Below the pieces are notes generated by a model. That model saw nothing but the letters and a program-made list of their open reading frames with translations. It was not told the DNA's origin and made no database searches. DNA of 64,000 bases from Pseudisothecium myosuroides (Eukaryota; Streptophyta; Bryopsida; Hypnales; Lembophyllaceae), in contig OX637288.1 in the NCBI GenBank assembly GCA_951799445.1, positions 32,777,288-32,841,287 on the forward strand. Direction: 5' to 3'. Positions 1 through 11,010 of the stretch are shown here, piece by piece. A program made the translations under genes and the position numbers. Each line of letters begins with the position of its first letter. The stretch's first letter is position 1.

Positions 1-1383
1 CCGTCCTGCCTGATCGATGACTTCAACTACAGTAAGCTTAAGTTACACAAAAATTTAATATAATCAGGCAAACAGTGCAACTACGACCTTGGGCTCAAAA
101 ATATTGGGAATTGGGACAAACAATTTCGGCGGCATTCTTGTTGGGCCAAGAAATGCATACAATACTCCTCCCCAAGATATATGCTTGAAATAAAAAATTC
201 AATACTGTCACAAAAGTCATGTGGATGGTGAGTGACTCCCACGTGAAAAGATAATTTGGAAATCGCTAAAATTGTTGATTGGATTCATTGGAATACTTGG
301 AACTGGTTAACCCCATCACTAAAGTCCGAGACGACGGAGGCGGCTAAAACTGCTCCGGAGTGGGGATAAAACTACTTTAATATGAGAATTGGAGGTTCAG
401 TGTTGGATTAGTCTAGGGCTTAAAACATTTTACAAAAACAGACCTAAAATATAGCCCACCGCCTCCAGAATTAGCGCAAGCTAACGTACCACAGAGTGGC
501 GAAAACACCTCCAGTTTGTCGCCGGGGAATTTTCCCTTGGTTCGCTGTACTGTTTCCTCTATCAATGGAAATTGTCCATGTGTTCAAGAAAAAAAAAACC
601 CTCCAGTTTCAGCCGGCCCATGATCCTCCATTCCTCCCGTCCTCTGTATCGGACAAAACAGACCTGATTTTGTGAAAATAAATTTCTTTCTACTTTGGGA
701 CTTCAGTTTGGTTGTGTTTTTTTTCCCATTTTCCGAAGAAATATTTAGCAAAATTGTTCAAGTTGCAATCATGGGTGGCGGCCTGGTGGGTAACTTTTAG
801 CCTGGCCAAATGAATGGGCTTGCTGTCGATAGTTGAATTCTTGTAACTCGGTTATCATGAGCCCCTGCACAACATCCAACACAGGCTCCAGCAACTCATT
901 CTTGAGGGATCAGCACTACGTAAGATATCATTCCAGATGATGGAAGCAATTTAAAATTCCTACTGCGGCGCTAGTCAAGGTGCTTTCTGCATACAAACAA
1001 TTTTTAATTCTCTTACAATTTGTTTTTAATTTTAAAAATAAATATATGGCCGGGACAATTCCAAAACATTTTAGTTTTTTAGAGTAAGGCAAATTCCGTC
1101 ATTTCAAAGCAAAAAGTACAACTCAGCGGTGAATACCCCACAAGCTAATTTCTTTTTAGTTTATTTATATTATCAGTTTGTCTCTTGTATAACATTCAGA
1201 AGCAGTCTAGCTGACTGCCCTCCTCCCCCGACAAAATGATGTGGAATATTTCATTTCATTTCATCCCTTGGATGAAATGGTGTGGAATATTTCACATCCA
1301 TCAATAGCTAAGGTGCCACGAGGCAGATGGCATCAGACTTTGAGATAGCAAAGAATTGGGTCGAAAATGTACAATGAAGGTCA
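1..1383. other. Non-coding flank, no gene recognised
   Basis: No open frame of useful length and no recognisable protein similarity on either strand. The stretch is AT-rich with short homopolymers. Around 1239-1300 the phrase GTGGAATATTTCA occurs twice, about 36 bp apart, with TTTCATTTCAT between, a small local duplication. Nothing else could be supported. Confidence 0.5.
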
Positions 1384-1387
1384 TTAA

Positions 1388-2306
1388 TCCCTAAGGGACC
1401 ATTGTCCGTTCGGGGGACAAGTGCGTTTTCGGGCAAGTACCTACGGGCTGAAATTTTGTGCTAATTTTTTGAAACTTTTTTTGGAGATAGAAAAACTAAT
1501 AAGCTTTGTGGGAATATAGATTTTTTCAAAATTGATGCCCGGGAACAAAAGTTATGACCAAATAAGCTCAAAATAGGGGACGGTGGGCAGCCCGGGCAGC
1601 AAAAAAAAATGGACAAAAATTTGAATTTTTTTTTAAATATTTTTTTCTCATAGATTATATTTTTGTCTATCTGGAAAGCTTTTATTCATTTCATTTGGAT
1701 ATGTTATGAGAAAGTTATGGACATTCTTGTTTTTCGGGCAGTTAGAGCATGTTCTTGAAAAAAATAACTTGTAGGATTCACTTCTGAATGCAATTTTTCA
1801 AATTTTTTTTTTCATGGTTTAGAGTACTTGTTAGAACAATCTCACCACTGGGATTAGTGCATTTTAATTCCATCTAAAATATATGAATATTTAAGATTGT
1901 CCTTCTATCTTGTACCTACTTCTACTTAATAATTTTTTTTAAATGATAATTAAGTTTTTTTGAATTTTATTTTACTTCCTAGACTCTCAACTCAATTCTC
2001 CACTATAAAGATTTAAAGCTCAAAACTCTGTAGTGCAAAAATTTTAAGTTAAAAATGTTCAAAGTCAAAAAATCTAGTCCCGCAATGTGCTGAAAAACTT
2101 GTTTTTTTCACTTTAAACGCAGATATCTTGCAATCTGTGCAATCAAAAATTCTGAAATTTTTTCCACACACTCTCATACTAGTTAGGTGTAAGATCCTAT
2201 GGTTAGATGTGAAAGAAAAACAAATTTCAATGTTTTTTACTCTTTGCTATAGATATAGCAGTTTTGAATGTTTTTTGGCAAAAAAAAGGCCTTGGTCCTT
2301 TAGGGG
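1388..2306. mobile_element. TTAA-flanked inverted-repeat element, copy 1 (919 bp)
   Basis: The element is bounded by TTAA on both sides (1384-1387 and 2307-2310). Its ends are complementary: it opens TCCCTAAGGGACC and closes GGTCCTTTAGGGG. A copy of nearly the same length and similar sequence lies at 49197-50113, and an inverted, internally deleted copy at about 51122-51616. No transposase is encoded, so it is non-autonomous. TTAA target sites and CCC-starting ends are what piggyBac elements use; that assignment is inference. The interior contains long A/T runs. Confidence 0.65.
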
Positions 2307-2323
2307 TTAATAGTCATGTCTCA

Positions 2324-2760
2324 GGGTGATTGCAAGAAACACATGTATTGTCTGGTTGCGTTTTTTTCTTGGACTGCTATAATTTTTGCTATAACTTTTG
2401 ATTTATAGGTTCAATGCCAAAACCAAAAAAATAATTCCTAGATGTCCTGATTGCAATGGTATCCCTTATTTTTCAGAAATTAAAAAAAATCAATTTATAT
2501 TTAAAATTCAATTTTGTTAATTTGTCACACTTTGACGTTTAGGGGTTTTTAGTACTATTGAGCAGTTTAAATGAATGATTTTTAGTTGAAATTTCTATGG
2601 TATACTTTCCTAGTAGGTAGACATATTCCTACCAAAGATCCTTTAAAAATACATTATTTTATATCCTCCACAGTTGTGCAAATAGGCCTCCCTTGCACGA
2701 GCACTTCTAAACATTAGAGATGGTTTTGACTTCATTTTTTTGGTCAAATCCCATCACCAA
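2324..2760. mobile_element. Old relic of the GGGTGATTGC-ended DNA transposon family
   Basis: Begins GGGTGATTGCAAGAAACACA, which matches the terminal inverted repeats of the large element at 21196-40978. The interior also aligns loosely: a GTTTTTAGTACT block near 2548, and the following 150 bp resembles the reverse complement of about 21560-21690. The far end is not recognisable, so the right boundary is approximate. No coding capacity. Confidence 0.5.
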
Positions 2761-3457
2761 GAAGTCTTCCCAAATGGCCAATTTTTAATTTTGTTCAAAA
2801 TTATGGTTGACAATTGGTGCCTCTACCTTATCACTTTATGAAAAATTTGCAATTCCCATATTTCCTATCTTCCTACATGGGAAAAATTTCCACTGCCTCA
2901 TACTGCTCACAATCTCCTGCAAAATCACTTAAGTGATTGGGAACCAGGGCTTTTTTTTCTGGCACCATGGTGCCAAACTCCAATGTTGTGGCACAGTTTC
3001 AGTGGATTAAATTTGGAGGGACCATCCTCCATTTACTGGATGTTGTACTGCTACAGTGCAAAAAAAAAACCCTGTTGGGAACTGGTGCCTCTACAGATTG
3101 CCAAAGCGGCTTATGAACGGTCAAACAGATCTTGTTCATTCTGGAAAAATAAATGATTTTTTGTACAAGTTTGTACAACTCAGTCTGTGATAACTGTATA
3201 ACATTGTACACCTTTGTACAATTTAAATTCCATTCTTTTGTGTACAACTTTGTACAATTCCGTTCTTTTGTGAATAGCTTCTGTGTGCAACTTTGGACTC
3301 ATACCCCTGATCAGTCTCCCACTCTCCCTTGCTATCTATCTATCTATGAAATTTCGTTCATTTAGGTCATGGCAGGGTCACTCTGCACTAGAAACTGTGG
3401 ACTTAGGCAGCTCCATGAGGGTAAAATTAAGCTAGAATTGCAAACAACAGAGACAAT
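2761..3457. other. Non-coding stretch, no gene recognised
   Basis: AT-rich, with no supported gene. A TGTACAA motif recurs between about 3160 and 3260, and a short TCTA microsatellite sits near 3335. A phrase near 2885 (TTTCCACTGCCTCATACTGCT) recurs in variant form near 10362, suggesting another dispersed repeat. Confidence 0.4.
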
Positions 3458-3850
3458 AGAGTTAATCGTAAAGTGTGTTCAAGGTGGAACCAGGAGCCAG
3501 AGTCTAGGAAAAATATAGGATGAAACTCAGTGGAGCACCAAAACTCAAGTCCGATGGAGTTTGGTGCCATGTTTGTTTTGTACTATTTTTAGTTAAACCT
3601 TCCTCTGACACCCGTTTTTAAACTAAGGACAAAGTTTACGATTAACTCTAATGGAGTTAATTGTAAAGTGTGTGCAATGAGGGACAAAGAGCCGGAGTTT
3701 GAGAAAAACACAAGATGAAAACTCCTTGAAGCACCAAAACTCCAGTTTGATGGAGTTTGGTGTTGTGTTTCTTTTGTACTACTCTATTCTTAGTTAAACC
3801 TTCCTCTGATACCATTGTTACAATTGGGGACGACCTTTATGATTAACTCT
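3458..3850. repeat. Two adjacent copies of a ~195-bp inverted-repeat element
   Basis: Unit one (3458-3649) opens AGAGTTAATCGTAAAG and closes TTTACGATTAACTCT, so its ends are complementary. Unit two (about 3653-3850) has the same ends with a few changes and the same interior phrases, including GGAGTTTGGTG and TTAGTTAAACCTTCCTCTGA. Each unit looks like a small non-autonomous DNA element. They sit head to tail with about 3 bp between them, so one may be a tandem duplicate or a second insertion at the same site. Confidence 0.6.
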
Positions 3851-6800
3851 AATGTGCACAACTTTTTTCTTGTTCTTGCCTAAATTTGAAACTTGCATCA
3901 GCTGAGGCATGGAGTTAGGAGACGCCAGTCCATGGAATCATAGAATCATACGTTCAAAGAAATTTGTACCCTCATATACTGAATCCACTTTCCCATGACG
4001 CAAGGGTCAACAAGAAGTAAGCTTCTCGTCACATATAGATAAAGGACCCGCATCAGGAACAAGAAGGTCCCAAAACATGTAGAATACAGATTTATTGACC
4101 TCAAGCACAGCATGTGAAAGAATGCTGAGCTTATCATCTAGAAGTCCAAAGACAGTAATCCAGAGGAAAGACTAAACAAGGAAACAAGGGAGTCATTTAA
4201 CAAAGGACTAAGAAAAATATGCTCTTGGAAGAAATCCGGCTGATACAAATTCGAGCAGAAAATTACAGTTATGATACATACAAGTGAGTGAAATTATAAC
4301 CAAGAAGAGTGTACAAGCCTGTGTTACATTCACGACAGTAGTCTAATGGATGAAGAGTTGCACATGCTGTGTACTACAGTATGTCAGCTAGACGTTCAAT
4401 CAATCAATTCCTTGTGGTTTTACAAAATATTGACACCTTCCTCTTCCACGGGAAAGCCAAGCATGTAGGCAGGCTGTGGAGACCAACGATGTGAAATGAG
4501 GGTTACGTTCGGAGGCTTCCTCACGTGAAAGACCAAGAAGAAAATCTGCTAAAAAAAATCCTTTTAGGCTGGAGGTTCTGCTTACCTGAAGAATCAGGTC
4601 ATTGATGTCAAGCACATGAGAGTGCTTGCTGGCCTTCGATGTAATGTCGTCCATTGTCGCTCCTGAGACCATTTGGGAACCTCAGCGATTGGCGAAGGCG
4701 CTTTAACCTGGTCTTCGTGAACCTCCGGCAGGCTTCCTCCTATGTCATTACGTCACTCTCGAGGTGACTCCTACATGGTTGACAACCTCATGTTGGACAA
4801 TCAGAAGCTTCAGCTTCAGTTAGTAAAGCCTCAAGTATAAACCCCGAACCCTAAACCTAAAACCCAAACCCTGAAAACACACAAAGCAATCAACCTCACT
4901 CCGTTTCGCTCCTCGTTACCTTGTTTCCTTTCCAATTTTCAGGGCAAGATGGATAATGTCATGGTCACATTACGTATTCTTTCAGGTGGAAAAACGTCAG
5001 CTAGGGTGCAGTATGATGTCAAGGATTTAAAACAGATACTCAAGGGGGGTCTTTGGATTTCCAGCAAACATTGCTATGGAGGTGTTAAGAAACACGACTC
5101 TAATCACTAATCAGATATAGTTGAATTTTAGTTGCTTGGAGGACTTGTTTTGAGAGAAATAATGATGTGGATCCATTCTATCAATCACTAAGGGAGAAAT
5201 ACGGTAATGATCGCGGAGTTGAGGTTTCAGTCGGGCGTCTGGAAACGAGTCAATTTCTTGCAATTAATCTTGGAGTTTGAAGTTTGCCAGTATGGATTTT
5301 CTCGAAACATCACGCCTCAAAATCTTCTCTTTAAATGCAAATTTTGAAATTTTGAAGAAGTCAAGCATTCAAGTTAAACCCTGCAGTCCTGTAGGAGTTT
5401 TAATTGTCAAATTTCAGAAGATTACCGTAGCACTTTTTTCGAGGCGCTGGTCACTTGAAAGTGTCAATCTTGGTGCTCTGAATCCTCTGCTCTGGCCTCT
5501 GATTGCCGAAAAGGCTAAATAAACTGATGTGACCATTGCTTTCTTACGTGAGGAACAAACCAAAAAAACATAGAGTAAAGTGCCGGTAATGATTCTTAAA
5601 CTCATCCAAAGGGGGGTTGTTGACCTCATTCTAGTGAAAAACTGGGGTAAATCTAATGAATAACGCTTTAAATTCGGATTGTCAAGCTTTTCTTGGTGGT
5701 TCAAGCAGGAATTCGAAATAGTATTGAATTCAAAGATAATTCCATAATGTATCAGGAAAAAGAGTCCATGTCTGGACAAACACTTCGATGTGATCCCCCG
5801 AACAGCTCACCACACAAGGTCCCAGGCACTGAGTTAGAAGAATTCTGTAAGCGGTACAAAGCTTAGGGGTAACCTCCAGCATGGAGATTTGCTTTTGGGA
5901 TCATATTCCGGATCGATATTTCAATTTATACTACTTTGGTACTGGAATCTTAATCGCAGAGAATCGAGCGTTGGAACTCAAGCTTACTGGCCGAATTTGC
6001 CATCTGCTGCGACTGCTGTTTTTTCCACCTTGTTGGTGAAGTCTTCACCCAACTTGTTGATCAAGCATTGCATATCAAAGCTTAAATCTTTTCCATCATA
6101 CAAACAAGTGATTAAGAATAGTGTTCCGCCAATTCAACAAGCTTAAATTGGACATATTGATGCCTATTGACTTCCACAAATTTATTTTCATCCACATTGG
6201 ATTTATCTCAAGTGTGAAATTTACAAAAGGACAGTGGTCCGTGAAAGCAACCTCGCAGGGTTATTCACCGGAGAGCATTCAGGCCCGAGATCCCTCCACT
6301 ACACAGAGCGGGGAGTGAGCGCTGCTCGGTTGCCCGCCTCACGCGGTGCCTCCCTCAACAACTGCAGCTCCGCCCAATCCTACGACTGGACAGCACTGCG
6401 GACTCCGTGTTTGGAGTGGACAGGCCCTCCACATGCCTCCGATGGACCTACTCAGAGCCTCACGTCCCCACAATCCTGCTTACCCCCAACTTGGGTGACA
6501 GGCGGTCGCTACTCCGCCCGGATGAACGCTGACAGCAAGAATGCAGATCAAATATCCACAAGTTTGCAGGTCTGCAAACAATATGGGAGTTGAAACGGTC
6601 ACGTAGAGTATAGTTCAGCAAAAGTTGGACAGCACTTGCTGAGTAAGTCGCACAGGATTTTTGCACATGAAAGAGGTTACTGCAGAATTGATATACCGTT
6701 CATTTCGATCCCTTGTAACAGTCCTCTCCATTCTTTATAACTGTGAATGACAGTGTGACTGAGGCATTGACTCCGCTAATCATGCTTCTTCACGGAATTA

Positions 6801-7642
6801 AATCAAGATCTACGAGAGGCCTTTTAATATAGCCAAACTTCCTCGCCACTACATGAAAATTCTAATGCAATCAGCATGTACTTAGTTCAAGCATTACTCC
6901 CACTCAGTGTTGTTTTCGCGTGATTCTGTGACACTCCTCTACACGAAGGTCTATAAACTAGGACTGATTGTGATTTACGTTGAATCAGGCAGAACGCCCT
7001 GAAAAAGTGGTAAAGTCCCTAAGTTGTGGAATTCCAACAATTTAACGAAATTGACATTCTAATCATTTGCACCTGTACATCATTTGAAGAGATCAATTTT
7101 CATCCATAATTCACACCAAGGATAAAATTCCTCTCAACAATTCAATGCAAAGCCCACGATAAATCAATGATATGTATCCAGAAAATTGAAACCGAATTGT
7201 GGGGTGCTTATAACGCGCAAATTTCCCTGGAGGAGGAAACCAGCAGACTTAGAAAATTTGTTGCGCCTCTCGGCTTCACTCTGTAAGTTATAAATGAATT
7301 TTACTCCCAAACGGGATGTAGTGCGGTCATAAGCAGCTTCTGCGTACACCAGATCCAGATCTTGTACTCGGGACGTACAGTACATTGGTGCTCCTTTCAC
7401 TGGCTACCAATTTCTTAGCGGTGTGCCTCTCAAGTTCAAGCAATTGTGTGAAAATCTGTTAAAAATTGGATGTTTGTATTGATTTCCTCCTGCAGCTGGA
7501 CTGCAAATTTCGCTTGGAAATATCATTCAACAGTTGCATGATTGCAAATGGAATCAAATGAATGGGTTTGTCACTGCGCAATCTCACATGTAACACAATG
7601 TGCATTCTCTTAATTCGGGTGAATTAATCAAAGGAAAACAAG
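3851..7642. other. Mostly non-coding; possible decayed gene pieces near 4.4-5.8 kb
   Basis: No complete gene can be supported. On the minus strand a short frame starting at 4672 ends in HVLDINDLILQ, followed by a good splice donor (CAG then GTAAGC), so it could be an isolated first exon. On the plus strand a 53-codon frame opens at 4949 after an acceptor-like TTTTCAG and telomere-like AAACCCTA motifs near 4848-4880. Further plus-strand fragments to about 5800 are broken by stops. None of these is recognisable as a known family. They may be relics of a divergent gene pair or chance frames. Confidence 0.25.
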
Positions 7643-7644
7643 TA

Positions 7645-7946
7645 AGGTAGGAGGCTCATAAACTGATCGGGCTGTAAAATCAATCATGGCCCAGAGGTAC
7701 ATTTTGCTTTCTTCCATGTATCAACAGTGTACATTTCAAGGGGTGGTCGCTTTTGGAGACCACTACGTTTCAACTTCAAAAATTCATAGCTAATTCCACG
7801 AAGGTCCAAAAAATATGAAACGACTTGGGTTAGATGCGAATTCCATTTTTCTTCCTATTAAAATTTACTGAAAATTGTTTCAAGGAGTTTAGCTTCCCCA
7901 AAATGGCAAATAGCTCTTAGATGGTCGGTTTATGAGCCTCCTACCT
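7645..7946. mobile_element. TA-flanked AGGTAGGAG MITE, copy 1
   Basis: Flanked by TA (7643-7644 and 7947-7948). The terminal inverted repeats open AGGTAGGAGGCTCATAAAC and close with the complement, GTTTATGAGCCTCCTACCT with one mismatch. The interior matches the element at 8571-8882 closely, for example TACATTTTGCTTTCTTC and ATGAAACGACTTGGGTTAGA. Non-coding. TA target duplication suggests a Tc1/mariner-type mobilising enzyme (inference). Confidence 0.75.
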
Positions 7947-8570
7947 TACGCCCTTATTGTATATCATCGGAAAGGTGTAGAATTAGTTGCGCATGTGTAA
8001 TTGTCCAGAATTGTCCATTTCCGCAACACGATTTTTTGCATGCTACTTGAGAAACAGAAATTAGATCAGAAAATATATCAATCCCAACTGAAGGCATTTG
8101 AATTGATCAATGCTCTTAATCAAGGATTATATTGTGACCGAGGCTGTGATGCCAATTCATCGAAAATTCATGATGATGCAGCATTAACATGTCTCCAAAG
8201 ATTGACAACAATGAGCTCCTGAATCACCATTGATAACAGGTGGAGAACGGAGCCGGGGGGTCTTTTTTCACTCAACTCTTTATTTTTGTCACACTTGTGA
8301 TGCAATATCTGGTGGCACACTAGAGTGGGATCCAGGAGTCCTGAGTGAGTTTTGAACTGGATATGGCCTGGGGCTTGACAATAAAACAGAGGACCTAATA
8401 TTAGAGAATGTCACATTAAAGAGGTAAGGCTGTATCATGTGCCACCTTGAGCCAAAGCAATGAAATTTATTGCACGCTTGCATGATCCGAAAGCTGACCT
8501 CAAAATCGCAACAAGCTAACTCAATGACTAACTTACGAGAAAACAAACGTGAGACTGTGAGTACATCATA

Positions 8571-8882
8571 AGGTAGGAGGCTCGAACTCCGACCGGGCAT
8601 TAAAAGCAAACATGATTCAAAGGTACATTTTGCTTTCTTCAATGTACCAACTATGCACATTTTAGAAGGTGGTTGCTTTTGATGACCACAAATGACCACT
8701 TTTTTCCAACTTCAAAAATTTGTAACTAATTCCACAAAGGTTCAAAAAATATGAAATGACTTGGGTTAGATGTCAATTCCACTTGTCTTTCAAGAAAATT
8801 TATTGAAATATATTTCAAGATGTTTTACCTCCCCAAAATTCAGTTTCAACGCTTAGATGGTCGCTTTATGGACCTCCTACCT
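8571..8882. mobile_element. TA-flanked AGGTAGGAG MITE, copy 2
   Basis: Flanked by TA (8569-8570 and 8883-8884), opening AGGTAGGAGGCTCG and closing GGACCTCCTACCT. It aligns along its length with the element at 7645-7946, same orientation. Non-coding. A third element with the same outer 11 bp but a different interior is at 50237-50454. Confidence 0.75.
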
Positions 8883-8884
8883 TA

Positions 8885-10780
8885 GTCCTATCGTCTTCAC
8901 CATTTTATTTTTCAGAGACCTGTGTGAAATCCAATCTGAGAGCTAGGAAGTGGGTAACTTACACCAAATTTCAAAAGAGGACATATTTTCAACACACAGG
9001 ACATGAAAATATTTTCTGATGCAGCTCACTTAACCTTGTAACATCGTTGCAAATACTAAGTGTCCGATGAAAGGCAGAAGTGCAGATGTTCATCCTTAGA
9101 ATTTTGTGTGAAAAGGGGAAGCCTTGTACGTAGTACAATAGTTTGACCTCCAATGAGTGCTCTTGGGTCTTTTTAACCACGTGATTCACATGGTATTGAA
9201 AAGGATGATTTCTATGGTGACCAACCTGACGTCCTAGGATTAATTATTCACCTAGTCCAAAAAAGAATCCTAATTTCCTAATCTTGATTGGTATGTGTAA
9301 AGTAACTTTGAGCTTCAACAATCAACGATTGATGTATAAAAGATCCATTGATTTTCTTCCTAGACTCCCTGATCCCTAGAATTTGAACAAATCTTGCTTT
9401 GTTTGACGCGCCTGCCACTTCAACTCCTAAATTTTAGACATCGATATCAAAAACCAATTGTTATTCCGCTAACAATTCAAATCATTGACATCACCAAACA
9501 CAACCACATCTTACATCACAATGAAGTTATATCTTCCACAAGGGGATTTTGAGGTTCAAAGGGGAAATTGAGACCCTAGGGGATTTTGCTTTTTTTAGGG
9601 GGTTGTGCATTTTTTTTAGTATCATTGGAAGATGTCCTCACCTCCAAATTAACTCAACTTATAAAATTCAATCTTTTGGAATGTAGATTATGCCTCTAGA
9701 TATATTGCAATATAGATTTTAGCATACATAATCAATATAATTCATAGATTTAAGAGGCTCAAATTGAATTATTATGTTGAATGATTTTGAATTTCCAATC
9801 TCACTAATTTGTAGATTTTGAAATTCCAATTTCATTGATTTGTAGATTTCATAATTCCAGATCTTCTAGGCTCTTTTCTAGATTTTCCAAGTTCAAATAT
9901 TAGTAATTTAGATATTTTCAATTGTTTAGAACTTTACAATTTCATAGAGTATAATTTTTTTTTAGATTTCCAGAATGTGCACACTCAAGAAGTTCTAGAA
10001 TTCTATGAACAAAATTCATTATCCAAAAAATAAGACAACTTCAAGTAGAACCTTCCATTACAAACAAACCCCCCATCAACAATCTATAGGTATAATTGGG
10101 AAATTCAACAGAGACTCTTGACTAATTTCTAACCATTAGTCTTTGGTTTCTGACCATTGGTGTCATGACAAATGTCCTTGGTTTTGAGAGCCAAAGTAGT
10201 CTTTAAATTAGCAGTCATGGAAGACTTTATACATTGGGAATGGGTCCACACCAACTTTTGGCTTCCAAATCTTATACCAGTAGTAATTTCAATTCAAGAG
10301 ATAAAATTACGAAAAAATTTGCAATCCTTGTGATTTATATCTTTTGACATGGCAAAAAATTTACACTGCCTTATACTGCTTGAGAACATGCACAAAATTG
10401 CTCACTAGTTGACTATGGGTGGTTCTACTTAAAAAATGTTATGTGTCCAATCTAGTGGTATCCTTGACAATTGATGTGGGACAAGTCACTACAAGAGAAA
10501 GGGGTGTTTTAAGTGCAATTTTAAGGCAAAAAAAACATATTGAAAGGTCATGTGTTTTAAGTAATATATTGCTTAAAATCATGTGTCTAGGACTTACCTT
10601 AAAGTACCTTTACTGAATTCCTGCATCATGTCAATTTAGTGAATTTTGCATGTCTTTTCAGCATTCTTAAAAGACAGTATTAAGTTAAAAAAAAATCTTC
10701 TCCAAAAGACATTTTACTTCATAAAAATTTGTACATTTAAGGCCAATTCAACAAGGCGTTTTATTTCAAAAAGAAGTTCA
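8885..10780. other. Non-coding; possible CACTA end at 10487
   Basis: No gene recognised. Around 9690-9970 a TAGATTT-centred phrase recurs irregularly. At 10487 the sequence CACTACAAGAGAAA matches the conserved terminus of CACTA (En/Spm) transposons, but no complementary end was found nearby, so it may be a truncated element or chance. Confidence 0.35.
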
Positions 10781-11010
10781 AATCTATGAAAAACTCTAAA
10801 TCTATGAAAAACTCTAAATCTATGAAAAAGTTCAAATCTATCAAAAAATCTACTCTATCAAAAAAAATCTAAATCTATCAAAAATTCAAAAATCTATCAA
10901 AAAATCTAAATCTATGGAAAAAGTTCAAATCTTTGAAGAAGTCCAAATCCATATAAAATAGTCTAAATCTATGAAAAAGTCTAAATCTATGAAGATTTCT
11001 AATTCAACAA
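10781..11010. repeat. Imperfect ~18-bp tandem repeat (AAATCTATGAAAAAGTCT-like)
   Basis: A run of about a dozen degenerate units built on AAATCTATGAAAAAGTCT, with CTATCAAAAAATCT variants in the middle. Non-coding minisatellite with no sign of function. Confidence 0.75.

Noticed and set aside
4848..4880. Telomere-like AAACCCTA motifs (also near 36400 and 56921) as interstitial telomere
   Set aside because: Only two or three imperfect units each; such telo-box motifs are common in plant promoters and leaders.
10487..10500. CACTACAAGAGAAA as a full CACTA transposon
   Set aside because: Only one end matches; no complementary terminus, subterminal repeats or transposase found nearby.
10781..11010. 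Regular repeat considered as a CRISPR-like array
   Set aside because: Units are contiguous and degenerate with no unique spacers, in a plant-type genome.
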